From NCBI RefSeq assembly GCF_041022165.1, contig NZ_CP163302.1, forward strand, positions 992,001-1,056,000: a DNA stretch of 64,000 nucleotides, read 5' to 3'. The notes beneath the pieces are model-generated. The model was given only the letters and a program-made list of their open reading frames with translations. It was not told the DNA's origin and searched no databases. The position numbers were made by a program, and so were the translations under genes. The stretch is from Sinomonas sp. P10A9 (GTDB lineage: Bacteria; Actinomycetota; Actinomycetes; Actinomycetales; Micrococcaceae). Numbering within the stretch: position 1 is the stretch's first letter; every line of letters begins with the position of its first letter. Below are positions 16,213 through 24,215 of this stretch, one piece after another.

Positions 16213-17337
16213 TCAGGTGGTGACCCCCAGACGCGAGCGGGCGGCGATCATGTCCGCGACGAGCTTCGCGTCCCGGCCCACTCCACCCACGAGGTGCGAG
16301 CTGAACGTCCGCTGGAACACGAGGCCCACGAAGAACAGACCCCGAACGCCGTCGGCCGCGCCGTCCGTCTCGGCGGGGAAGCCATCCGGGCCGATCGGTG
16401 CCGCGGGCACGAACGAGTAGTCGCCCCGGTACCCCGTGCACCACAGGACGTTGGCGACATCGAGGATTGTGCCGTCGTCGAGCTGCGGCTTGCCGTCGAC
16501 GGCTCCGACGGTCCGGGCCTGAGTGCGCCGGACCCCCGCCGCGTCGAGGTCGGCGCGCTTCGTGCGCACAAGGGGCGCGCTGCCAGCACGTATCTTCGGG
16601 CGGGCCATGCGCCCGATCGGGTTCTTGAGTGTCAGGACATACCGCGCGACGAACGCGAAGAGGGGGCCACGGACGCGTTCGTTGAAGGGGATCTCACCCG
16701 GATGCCGGCCGGACAGCCAGGTCTCGTGGCCGGACTGTACAGACTCCAGCGCAAGATCTGCGCCCGAGGTGCCGGCTCCGACCACCAGCACCGGTCCCGG
16801 TAGGAGCTGACCCGGATTCCGGTACTTGCTCGAGTGGATCTGGCGGATGCCCGGGTCGAGCTGCGATGCGACGTCCGGGACCTTGGGCGTCGAGTCGGAA
16901 CCGATAGCGATGACGACGTTCTCGGCGGTGTAGTCGCCGGCGTCTGTAGCGACGTGGAATCCGCCGCTGCCCAGCGGACTCACGGAGATGACGCGGACGC
17001 CGGTGCGGATCCGGTCAGCGATGGGCGCGGCGTAAGACTCGAGGAAGTCGCCGAGCTCCCGGGCAGTCGGGAACGCGAAACGGGGTCCCGGGAACGGGGC
17101 GCCAGGGAGTCCGTTGGCGAGTGCCGGGGTGAAGAGGCGCAGCGAGTCGTAACGTTCGCGCCACTGCTCGCCGATCCGCTCGGACGCCTCGATGACGAGG
17201 AACTCGCGGCCGGTCTCGGCGAGCGAATGCGCCGTCGCCAGTCCGGCCTGGCCGCCGCCGACGATGATCGTCTCGATGCGCCGCTGGCCGCCGTCGTCCT
17301 GGAGTGGGATGGGTGTCTGGGGCTGGGTGTTGGTCAT
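16213..17337 (-). CDS. FAD-dependent monooxygenase (CzcO/flavin-containing monooxygenase type)
   Basis: A 374-aa flavoprotein with two Rossmann motifs: the FAD site IIVGGGQAGLATAHSL at about residue 24 and the NADPH site VLVVGAGTSGADLALE near residue 185. The flavin-monooxygenase segments RYDSLRLFTPAL and LWCTGYRGDYSFV are present, the last matching the family ATG motif. Such enzymes hydroxylate soft nucleophiles or perform Baeyer-Villiger oxidations; the substrate cannot be told. It is transcribed away from the TPR-LuxR gene's stop side, with about 150 bp between the two minus-strand genes. ATG 17337 is a plausible start, with a polar tail before the first beta strand. Confidence 0.82.
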   Translation of the reverse strand: MTNTQPQTPIPLQDDGGQRRIETIIVGGGQAGLATAHSLAETGREFLVIEASERIGEQWRERYDSLRLFTPALANGLPGAPFPGPRFAFPTARELGDFLESYAAPIADRIRTGVRVISVSPLGSGGFHVATDAGDYTAENVVIAIGSDSTPKVPDVASQLDPGIRQIHSSKYRNPGQLLPGPVLVVGAGTSGADLALESVQSGHETWLSGRHPGEIPFNERVRGPLFAFVARYVLTLKNPIGRMARPKIRAGSAPLVRTKRADLDAAGVRRTQARTVGAVDGKPQLDDGTILDVANVLWCTGYRGDYSFVPAAPIGPDGFPAETDGAADGVRGLFFVGLVFQRTFSSHLVGGVGRDAKLVADMIAARSRLGVTT

Positions 17338-17487
17338 GCCTCGACGGTACGGCGGGGGTGGGAGCCGGCGCTTCGGGTGGATTGCCCATTAGGGCCCTCG
17401 CGGAGTGGGCAGTTCTGTGCAGGTTCCCGGGCGGCGGACGGTCGGCACCCGAGGTGGGGACGGAGGCGACTCCGAGGCGGGGAAGGG

Positions 17488-19176
17488 TCAGACGAGGCCG
17501 TGGTCGTAGGCGTAGGCGGTGGCTGCCGCGCGGGAGGCGATGCCGAGCTTCGCGTAGATGTTCGCCAGATGCCGCGCCACGGTCTTCTCGCTCAGGACGA
17601 GCTCTTTCGCGATCGCCCTGTTGGTGAGGCCCGCGGTCACGAGCCGCACGACCTCCACTTCCCGCTCGGTGAGCGGAGTCGCGGACGACGTCGCGTGCTC
17701 CGCTCGCGCTGTGCCCTTCGGCAGGGCCTCGAGGTCCGGCGCGGCACCGAGCCGCTCGAAGGTGGCCCGGGCCGCCTCAACCTCGAGGGCGGCGGCCTCG
17801 TCGTCCCCGAGCGCCGCGTAGCAGCGGCCGAGCGTCGCACGGGCGCGCGCCTCGAGATACGGCATGCCGAGGTCGTGCCACGCGAGCGACGCGTCGCGGA
17901 GGCTCCTCACCGCGACCGCCGCCTCGCCCGCCGCGCAGCAGGCCGTGCCCTCGGCGGTGAGCGCGCGAGCCCGCGGCATGCCGGAGAGAGCGGCCCCGCT
18001 CTGCCGGGCCTGGTCTGCGAGCTCGGCCAGCTCCGCGGCGCCCGCATGCGCGGCCTCGGAGTCGCCCGCGGCGGCCATGACTTCGACGTAGGCCGGCAGG
18101 AACTCCTCGCGCTCGGCGCGCCGGGTGAGCTCGGAATAGAGCCGCCGGGCCGAGACAGCCGCCGCGTCCGTGCGCCCCTCCGCGAGGCGCAGCAGCATGA
18201 GGCCCGGCTCGGGGCGGCGTCCGGCAGCGTTGGCAAGACGGTAGGCGCCCTCGGCCTCAGTGAAGCGACCGGAAAGCCGGTGGAGCTCGCCCAGCTGGTA
18301 GCTGGCCAGACCGGCATCCGCGGGGCGGACCCGCTGAGACGCACTGATGGCCTCCTCGAGCGCGCCCTGCCAGTCGCCGTCGAGCATCTTGACCACCGAG
18401 CGGTGCACGAGGCACTGGCCGCGGAACGGCACGAGATCCTGGTGGCGCTCGCACCAGTCGGTGGCGGCGGACGTCCAGTCCCGGGCGCGGGCGACGTCGT
18501 CCGCTAGCAGGGACGCCGAGATCACCGAGCAGTACGCGACACCGTTCACGATGGGCGTCTGCACCTCGCCGGATGTCACGGTGGCCATCGCCTCGTCGAG
18601 CTCGGCGAGCCCTTCCGAGGTACTACCGAGCCGGAGGAGTGCCCAGCCGGCGCCGAGCCGCGAGAAGACCTCGGCGTCGGTGTCCCGCACGCGGCGCGCG
18701 ATCGCGGTGGCCTCCCGGGAGAGCCCGAGGGCGCGGCGTGTCTCGGCCGGGTCGGGAGAGGCGAGGGAGCGGTGGCCGAGACCGGACAGGAGCAGGGCGC
18801 GCTCCGCGCTCAGTCCGTGCTCGTCGACGATCCCCGCGAGGCGCAGGCCCCAGGCCTCGGCCCGGGCGAGGTCACCGCGCGTGTCGTGCGCGAAGGAGAG
18901 CCAGAAGGCGGCGCGGGCGGCAGCGGCGCCGTCGTGCGCGTCCAGGAACTCCCGGAAGGCGCGTCCGAGGAGGTCGATGCTGCGCTCCTCGCGGCCGAGC
19001 AGGTACGCGCTGAAAGCCGTGAGCATGAGGTCCCGGCCGGGCAGCGGCGCGGACGAGTCCGCGCGCTCGAAGGCCTCGAGTGCGCTTGTCCAGGAGCCCG
19101 ACTCATAGAGCCGGCGCCCTTCGTCAAGGGGCGGCGCGGGATGGGGGAGTCGGGCTGCGGAGCGGGGGACCGCCAC
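17488..19176 (-). CDS. LuxR-family regulator with TPR-like repeats
   Basis: About 562 aa. The C-terminal 62 residues are a complete LuxR helix-turn-helix (LTEREVEVVRLVTAGLTNRAIAKELVLSEKTVARHLANIYAKLG). The remainder is alpha-helical with TPR-like repeats rich in Ala/Leu/Arg (LYESGSWTSALEAFERAD, LGELHRLSGRFTEAEGAYRLA, ATLGRCYAALGDDEAAALE). There is no P-loop, so it is a MalT-like regulator without the ATPase. GTG 19176 is selected because -35 TTCAGA and -10 TATCCT, 17 bp apart, end six bases before it; ATG 19215 is an in-frame alternative but would lie inside the promoter. It is divergent from the zinc alcohol dehydrogenase gene, a likely target. Confidence 0.8.
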   Translation of the reverse strand: MAVPRSAARLPHPAPPLDEGRRLYESGSWTSALEAFERADSSAPLPGRDLMLTAFSAYLLGREERSIDLLGRAFREFLDAHDGAAAARAAFWLSFAHDTRGDLARAEAWGLRLAGIVDEHGLSAERALLLSGLGHRSLASPDPAETRRALGLSREATAIARRVRDTDAEVFSRLGAGWALLRLGSTSEGLAELDEAMATVTSGEVQTPIVNGVAYCSVISASLLADDVARARDWTSAATDWCERHQDLVPFRGQCLVHRSVVKMLDGDWQGALEEAISASQRVRPADAGLASYQLGELHRLSGRFTEAEGAYRLANAAGRRPEPGLMLLRLAEGRTDAAAVSARRLYSELTRRAEREEFLPAYVEVMAAAGDSEAAHAGAAELAELADQARQSGAALSGMPRARALTAEGTACCAAGEAAVAVRSLRDASLAWHDLGMPYLEARARATLGRCYAALGDDEAAALEVEAARATFERLGAAPDLEALPKGTARAEHATSSATPLTEREVEVVRLVTAGLTNRAIAKELVLSEKTVARHLANIYAKLGIASRAAATAYAYDHGLV

Positions 19177-19182
19177 GCTTCG

Positions 19183-19211
19183 AGGATAGACCAGAGTAGG
19201 TTTGTTCTGAA
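19183..19211 (-). promoter_or_regulatory. Promoter of the TPR-LuxR gene
   Basis: On the minus strand, -35 TTCAGA (19211-19206) and -10 TATCCT (19188-19183) are separated by 17 bp, and the -10 ends six bases before GTG 19176. This decides the start codon and implies a leaderless mRNA. Confidence 0.5.
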
Positions 19212-19254
19212 CCATCGGGCCCCCGAACCGCCCTTTCCCTGACGAGGAGCACCC

Positions 19255-20325
19255 ATGCGCGCCACCATGATCTACGGAACCCGTGATATCCGCGTCGAGG
19301 ACCGCCCCGACCCCGACGTGCTGCTTCCCGGAGACGCCGTGGTGCGCGTGACCGCCGCGTGTGTGTGCGGTTCTGACCTCTGGCCCTACCGGGGCGTCCG
19401 GGAGATCACCGAGGCCAAGCCGATCGGACACGAGTTCGTGGGCGTCGTCGAGGCAGTGGGTGCGGACGTCACGGCGGTCAAGGTCCGGGACTTCGTCGTG
19501 GCGCCGTGGGCTATCTCGTGCGGGGAGTGCCCGCCGTGCCGCAACGGGGTGCAGGTCGCCTGCGAGCACCGTGCGGCCTGGGGTGCGACCGACGAGCATG
19601 GACTCCCGGTCGACGGCGGCCAGAGCGAGCGCGTGCGGGTCCCCATGGCCAACGGCACGCTCGTGCCGGTCCCCGGAGTCACCGAGCCTGACGCGGCCCT
19701 CACGAAGAGCCTCCTGACCCTCTCCGACGTTATGGGCACGGGCCATCACGCGGCGCTCGCCGCGGGCGTGGGTCCGGGCCGGAGCGTCGTAGTGGTGGGC
19801 GACGGCGCCGTGGGCCTCTGCGGGGTCCTCGCGGCGAAGCGTTTGGGGGCCGAGCGGATCATCGCGATGTCCCGGCACGAGGACCGGGCCGCAATTGCAC
19901 GGCAGTTCGGGGCGACGGACGTTGTCGCGGTGCGCGGCAAGGAGGCCGCCGAGACGGTTCGCGGGCTGCTCGGCGGCGTCCTCGCCGATTCGGTCCTCGA
20001 ATGCGTCGGGACCCACGAGTCGATGGATCAGGCGCTGCGCTGCACGCGGCCCGGCGGAAGCCTCGGATTCGTCGGGGTGCCCGCGGGAGGTTCCGACCTT
20101 CCGATCGGAACCCTGTTCTCGAAGAACATCTCCGTGGGCGGTGGCGCGGCCTCGACGCGCCACTACCTTCCCGAGCTGCTTGCCGATGTCCTCTCGGGCG
20201 CCATCAATCCCGGGCTCGTCTTCGACTCGGTCATGCCGCTCGAGGATGCGGCCGAAGCCTACAAGGCCATGGACGAGCGCCGCGCGACCAAGGTCATGCT
20301 CGTCCCCGCTGCGGCGGCGCGATGA
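19255..20325 (+). CDS. Zinc-dependent alcohol dehydrogenase family protein
   Basis: A 356-aa medium-chain dehydrogenase/reductase. Catalytic zinc ligands are present (CVCGSDLWPYRG and GHEFVGVVEAVG), the structural zinc cysteines are CGECPPCRNGVQVACEH, and the NAD(P) site is VVVVGDGAVGLCGVLAAK. The substrate, probably an alcohol or polyol, cannot be predicted. GAGGAG precedes ATG 19255. The stop codon overlaps the start of the cytosine deaminase gene (ATGA), so the two are translationally coupled. The divergent TPR-LuxR gene is the obvious candidate regulator. Confidence 0.88.
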   Translation: MRATMIYGTRDIRVEDRPDPDVLLPGDAVVRVTAACVCGSDLWPYRGVREITEAKPIGHEFVGVVEAVGADVTAVKVRDFVVAPWAISCGECPPCRNGVQVACEHRAAWGATDEHGLPVDGGQSERVRVPMANGTLVPVPGVTEPDAALTKSLLTLSDVMGTGHHAALAAGVGPGRSVVVVGDGAVGLCGVLAAKRLGAERIIAMSRHEDRAAIARQFGATDVVAVRGKEAAETVRGLLGGVLADSVLECVGTHESMDQALRCTRPGGSLGFVGVPAGGSDLPIGTLFSKNISVGGGAASTRHYLPELLADVLSGAINPGLVFDSVMPLEDAAEAYKAMDERRATKVMLVPAAAAR

Positions 20326-20756
20326 GTGACGCCGGGTTCGAGGCGGCGCTCGCGGCAGCCCGAGATGGTCTAGCGGAGGGCGGCATCCCGATCGGCGCAG
20401 CGATCCTGCGCGGAGGCGAGGTGATCGCCGTGGGGCACAATGAGCGCGTCCAGAGCGGGGATCCGATCGCCCACGGGGAGATGGCCGCGCTCCGCGCGGC
20501 GGGGCGTCAACGCACGTACCGTGACACGGTCCTCTACACGACGCTCGCCCCGTGCGCGATGTGCTCGGGAACGATCATCCAGTTCAAGATTCCGCGCGTT
20601 GTGGTGGGGGAGGCCCGCACGTTTCCCGGCGAGATCGAGCTGTTGCGCTCGCGGGGCGTGGAGGTCGAGGTGCTTGACGATTCGCGCTGCGTCGAGATGA
20701 TGCGCGACTTCCAGCGTGAACGGCCTGCGCTGTGGGCGGAGGACATCGGAGAGTGA
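20322..20756 (+). CDS. Cytosine deaminase, yeast Fcy1 type
   Basis: A 144-aa zinc nucleobase deaminase. Zinc ligands are H51 and C78/C81 in AHGEMAAL and APCAMCSG, with E53 as the proton shuttle. Beyond these, the pattern follows yeast Fcy1 as I remember it: GGIPIGAAIL, GHNERVQSGDP, YRDTVLYTTLAPCAMC, IPRVVVGEARTF, DDSRCVEMMRDF and the distinctive C-terminus ERPALWAEDIGE. This makes cytosine-to-uracil deamination more likely than tRNA adenosine or guanine deamination. Bacterial CodA belongs to an unrelated fold. It is coupled to the zinc alcohol dehydrogenase, a partner that does not explain itself. Confidence 0.8.
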   Translation: MSDAGFEAALAAARDGLAEGGIPIGAAILRGGEVIAVGHNERVQSGDPIAHGEMAALRAAGRQRTYRDTVLYTTLAPCAMCSGTIIQFKIPRVVVGEARTFPGEIELLRSRGVEVEVLDDSRCVEMMRDFQRERPALWAEDIGE

Positions 20757-20819
20757 CCCTCGGGTTGCAGGGAGGTGACTCCGCATCGTGGGGAGGTGAC
20801 TCCGCATCGTGGGGAGGTC
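20753..20819. repeat. 21-bp-period repeat array D
   Basis: GTGAC cores start at 20753, 20775 and 20796 and a truncated one at 20817, giving spacings of 22, 21 and 21 bp. The two central units share GGGAGGTGACTCCGCATCGT. The array fills the whole gap between the convergent cytosine deaminase and IclR genes and overlaps both stop codons. Confidence 0.8.
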
Positions 20820-21636
20820 AGGAAGCGCCCTTCGCGGGGTTCCCGCCGAGCCGGCGCGTGATGTCCGCAGCCGCCCGCGCGCACGCTTCCCCGAGCGCCG
20901 CGAGATGCTCGGGCGAGACCCGGAACCGTGGCGCGGACACGAGCACTGCGGCGACCACTTCGCCGCGGTGGTCGTGCACGGGGGAGGAGACTCCGACCTC
21001 CTCGATCGATGTCTCGCCGTAGTTCACGGCATAGCCTCGCGCCGTCGCGTCGGCGAGGCGGTCCGCAAAGGCGGTCAGGCCGGCGTCGTCCGCATCCCGA
21101 TACGCGACGATGCCGCCCGTGAGGAGCGCGTGGACCCGTTCGGGCGGCAGCGCCGCGAGGAAGACCTGGACCGAGGCGGAGAGCGCGGTCGCGTAGCGGG
21201 TGCCGAGCGTCGTGGTGTGCTTGACCTGATGCCTGCTCGGGACCTGCTCGACCGAGACGGCCTCCTGTCCGTTCCACAGCAGGAGGGCGCTCGTCTCCCC
21301 GGTCGTCTCGGTGAGGTCCCGCAGCACGGGGTAGGCCGCCCGCCGCACGTCCAGATCGGCCAGGAGCGGGCCCGCGACGCCGATGATCCCGAGGCCGAGC
21401 CGGTACCGGCGCGACGTGATGTCCCGCTCGACGAGGTCCTCCGACTCGAGGGTCGAGAGGATGCGGGACGCCGAGCTCTTGTGCAGGCCCAGGCGGGCCG
21501 CGATCTCCGTGACACCGAGGAGCGGCTCGTCGACGCTGAAGCAGCGCAGCACCGCGATCGCATTCGAGATGGGGGAGGTGCCGCGCGCCTCGGCGTCGCC
21601 GGTGGCTGCGCGCGGGGCCGGGTCGTTCTCAGTCAT
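20818..21636 (-). CDS. IclR-family regulator, copy 1
   Basis: A 272-aa regulator with an N-terminal winged helix (SNAIAVLRCFSVDEPLLGVTEIAARLGLHKSSASRILSTLE) and a C-terminal IclR effector domain (NGQEAVSVEQVPSRHQVKHTT, YAVNYGETSIEEVGVSSPV). Most residues are identical to the IclR protein at 23257-24042. The two genes bracket the MHS transporter and share the terminator-like sequence upstream, so one arose by duplication. -10-like TAAGGT lies seven bases before ATG 21636. IclR proteins bind short palindromes; GTTGCR-N5-YGCAAC, present upstream of neighbouring catabolic genes, is the best candidate site. Effector could be creatinine, creatine, sarcosine or betaine. Confidence 0.88.
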   Translation of the reverse strand: MTENDPAPRAATGDAEARGTSPISNAIAVLRCFSVDEPLLGVTEIAARLGLHKSSASRILSTLESEDLVERDITSRRYRLGLGIIGVAGPLLADLDVRRAAYPVLRDLTETTGETSALLLWNGQEAVSVEQVPSRHQVKHTTTLGTRYATALSASVQVFLAALPPERVHALLTGGIVAYRDADDAGLTAFADRLADATARGYAVNYGETSIEEVGVSSPVHDHRGEVVAAVLVSAPRFRVSPEHLAALGEACARAAADITRRLGGNPAKGAS

Positions 21637-21665
21637 GGATCTCACCTTAGGCGGTGCGGCGGTGT

Positions 21666-21698
21666 GGGGTGCGGCGGACGACGGCGGCGCCGCACCCC
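21666..21698 (-). terminator. Hairpin between MHS transporter and IclR copy 1
   Basis: GGGGTGCGGCG (21666-21676) pairs perfectly with CGCCGCACCCC (21688-21698). It lies after the stop of the transporter on the minus strand. Part of it matches the hairpin upstream of IclR copy 2 (24077-24120). Confidence 0.6.
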
Positions 21699-21760
21699 CG
21701 CTGACAGTGTCAGCCGGGATGCGGCGCACCTGTACCGTTGCAGACCACGCGGCGCAGCGG

Positions 21761-23128
21761 TCAGTGCGTGAGCGGCCTGCGCGAGGTCTCCTTGGCGCAC
21801 AACACCGCGACGAGGGAGATGGCCGCGGCGGCCACGAGGTACCAAGCGGGGGCGAGGTTCGTGTGCAGGAGCCCGATGAGGAGGGTGGCCATGAACGGCG
21901 CCGTCCCGCCGAACACCGCGTTGGCGAGGTTGAAGCTGACCGCGAAGCCCGAGTAGCGGATGCGGGTCGGGAAGAGTTCCGCAAGGAAGCTCGGCAGGGT
22001 GCCGTCATTGAGCGTGAGCATCGCGCCCAGCCCGATCTCGACGAGCAGGATGACGGCGAAGTTGCCCGTGTTCAGCAGCGCGAAGGCCGGGACCGTGAGC
22101 ACGATGAACAGCACGGACGCGGTGAGCAGCACGGCCTTGCGTCCGTACCGGTCCGAGGCGAGGCCCGTCAGGAAGATGAACCCGATGTACGTCAGGAGTG
22201 CCACCGTCGTGGCGAAGAAGGACTCGGTCTCGCCGAAACCGAGCTCGGTCGAGAGGTACGTGGGCATGTAGGAGAGGATCACGTAGAAGCCCACCGCGTT
22301 CAGGAGCACAGCGCCGACGGCGAGCACGAGCGAGCGCCAGTGGTGGGCGAACATGTCCTTGACGGGGGCGTGGATCACCTCGTCCTCCTTCGCGAGATCA
22401 CGGAAGACGGGCGTGTCCTCGAGCTTGGTGCGGATGTACCGGCCGATGAGGCCCATGGGGGCCGCGAGGAGGAACGGCAGGCGCCAGCCCCACGAGGCCA
22501 TCTCGTCCGCGCTGAGGGTGAGGGAGAGGACAGCGGCCAGGAGCGAGCCGAGGAGGAGCCCGGCTGCCGTCGACGCGGGGACGACGGCCGCGTAGAGGCC
22601 GCGGCGGTTCGCCGGGGCATACTCGACCAGGAACGCCGAGGCGCCCGCATACTCGCCGGCGGCGGAGAAGCCCTGGATCACGCGGATCACGAGCAGGATG
22701 ATCGGGGCGCCCATGCCGATGAGGCTGTACGAGGGGATGAGGGCAATGCAGAACGTCGCGCCGCTCATGATGAGGATGGAGAGGGAGAGGGCCGTGCGGC
22801 GGCCGAGCCGGTCACCGATGTGGCCCCACACGAAGCCGCCCAGCGGGCGGACGAAGAATGAGATCGCGAACACGGCAAACGTGGCCAGGAGCGCCGTCTG
22901 ATGGTCCGACTCGGGGAAGAAGGCCGTCGCGATCGTCGAGGCGAGATAGCCATACACCGCGTAGTCGAACCACTCGACGAAGTTGCCGATGAAGCTGCCC
23001 CAGATGACCCGGCGGCGTGCCTGCTTGCCGATGCCCTGGCCATCGTTGGGACGGGGGTGACCGCTCAGGGAGGCGTCGCCGTCGACGCCCTCTCCTGTGG
23101 CCAGCTGGGGGAGGTGCTCGGTGCTCAT
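21761..23128 (-). CDS. MFS transporter, metabolite:H+ symporter (MHS/ProP) family
   Basis: A 455-aa twelve-helix transporter of the MHS family, whose members import proline, betaine, dicarboxylates and similar small zwitterions with protons. Hallmarks are GNFVEWFDYAVYGYLAS at helix 1, the loop motif GHIGDRLGRRTAL, RVIQGFSAAGEYAGASAFLVEY and the second loop GLASDRYGRKAVLL. ATG 23128 is preferred over an upstream ATG at 23161 because the operator-like palindrome sits at 23155-23171. Location between two IclR genes and behind creatinase suggests uptake of creatine, sarcosine or a related methylamine (inference). Confidence 0.85.
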   Translation of the reverse strand: MSTEHLPQLATGEGVDGDASLSGHPRPNDGQGIGKQARRRVIWGSFIGNFVEWFDYAVYGYLASTIATAFFPESDHQTALLATFAVFAISFFVRPLGGFVWGHIGDRLGRRTALSLSILIMSGATFCIALIPSYSLIGMGAPIILLVIRVIQGFSAAGEYAGASAFLVEYAPANRRGLYAAVVPASTAAGLLLGSLLAAVLSLTLSADEMASWGWRLPFLLAAPMGLIGRYIRTKLEDTPVFRDLAKEDEVIHAPVKDMFAHHWRSLVLAVGAVLLNAVGFYVILSYMPTYLSTELGFGETESFFATTVALLTYIGFIFLTGLASDRYGRKAVLLTASVLFIVLTVPAFALLNTGNFAVILLVEIGLGAMLTLNDGTLPSFLAELFPTRIRYSGFAVSFNLANAVFGGTAPFMATLLIGLLHTNLAPAWYLVAAAAISLVAVLCAKETSRRPLTH

Positions 23129-23154
23129 GGGATAGAAACCACCTGAACTCAAGG

Positions 23155-23180
23155 GTTGCAATTAGTGCAACTCGGTTGCA
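23155..23180. promoter_or_regulatory. Operator palindrome GTTGCA-N5-TGCAAC before the MHS transporter
   Basis: GTTGCA ATTAG TGCAAC at 23155-23171 is a perfect 6+5+6 palindrome, followed by another half-site GTTGCA at 23175-23180. It lies 27 bp before the transporter start and downstream of IclR copy 2. The same palindrome occurs twice before the creatinase gene. Confidence 0.7.
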
Positions 23181-23256
23181 CCAGAATACGTGTGGTTCGC
23201 GTCACGAACAAGGGCTACCCGGGAGTTGCCCTTCCAGATCGTCCCTGAGCCCCTGC

Positions 23257-24042
23257 TCAGCCCGCCACGCGCTGTGCGGGGGCACCGCCGAGCCTGCGCG
23301 TGATGTCGGCAGCCGAATCGGCGCAGGCCTCGCCGAGGGCAGCGAGTTGCTCAGGGGACACGCGGAACCGCGGGGCCGAGACGAGGACTGCGGCGGTCAC
23401 GTCGCCGCGGTGGTCGAAGACGGGCGAGGAGACGCCGACCTCCTCGATCGAGGTCTCCCCGTAGTTGACGGCATAGCCCCTCGCGGTCGCCTCGGCGAGG
23501 CGGTCCGCGAAGGCGGCCAGGCCGGCGTCGTCCGTCTGGGTGTACGCGATCGTGCCGTCTGTCAGCAGGGTCTTCCGATGGGCGGCCGGCAGCGCCGCGA
23601 GGAAGACCTGGACGGAGGCCGAGAGCGCCGTCCGGTAGCGGGTGCCGAGGGAGGTGGTGTGCTTGACCAGATGTGGACTCGGCACCTGCTCCACGGACAC
23701 CGCATGGTGGCCGTTCCACAGCAGCAGCGCGCTCGTCTCCCCGGTCCGCTCGGCGAGGTCGCGCAGGACGGGCCGCGCGACGCGCCGCTCCTCGAGGTCG
23801 GCCAGAAGCGGCCCTGCGATGCCGATGACCCCGAGCCCGAGCCGGTACCGGCGCGTCACCGGGTCCCGTTCGACCACGTCCTCGGCCTCGAGTGTTGCAA
23901 GGATCCGCGAGACGGAACTCTTGTGCAGGCCAACGCGGGCCGCGATCTCCGTGACGCCCAGCATCGGCTCATCGACGCTGAAGCAGCGCAGCACCGCGAT
24001 CGCATTCGAGATCGGGGATGCGCCGCGAAGGTCCTCGGGCAT
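23257..24042 (-). CDS. IclR-family regulator, copy 2
   Basis: A 261-aa protein with the same two-domain layout as the copy at 20818-21636: winged helix SNAIAVLRCFSVDEPMLGVTEIAARVGLHKSSVSRILATLE, then the effector domain with NGHHAVSVEQVPSPHLVKHTTSLGTRY and YAVNYGETSIEEVGVSSPVFDHRGD. It follows the creatinase gene on the minus strand after a strong hairpin, so it probably has its own promoter. The closeness of the two copies suggests a recent duplication, with either redundant or heteromeric control of the creatinine genes. Confidence 0.88.
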   Translation of the reverse strand: MPEDLRGASPISNAIAVLRCFSVDEPMLGVTEIAARVGLHKSSVSRILATLEAEDVVERDPVTRRYRLGLGVIGIAGPLLADLEERRVARPVLRDLAERTGETSALLLWNGHHAVSVEQVPSPHLVKHTTSLGTRYRTALSASVQVFLAALPAAHRKTLLTDGTIAYTQTDDAGLAAFADRLAEATARGYAVNYGETSIEEVGVSSPVFDHRGDVTAAVLVSAPRFRVSPEQLAALGEACADSAADITRRLGGAPAQRVAG

Positions 24043-24076
24043 CGTCGCGTTCCTTTCCGTGGTCTGGGGGCAGACG

Positions 24077-24120
24077 ACGGCGGCGCCGCACCCCGCGTGG
24101 GCGAGGTGCGGCGCCGCCGT
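24077..24120 (-). terminator. Strong hairpin downstream of creatinase
   Basis: A perfect 16-bp stem, 24077-24092 with 24105-24120, around a 12-nt loop. It lies 96 bp beyond the creatinase stop on the minus strand and 35 bp before IclR copy 2. The sequence GACGACGGCGGCGCCGCACC is shared with the hairpin before IclR copy 1. Confidence 0.75.
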
Positions 24121-24215
24121 GCTTGCGCTCGCAGTCAGGGTCTGCAGTCCATCCGCGTGCGCGCTTCCGGGGCCGTCCGCGTGACGGAGCGGCCCCGGGG
24201 TCTGGACGCCGGGGA

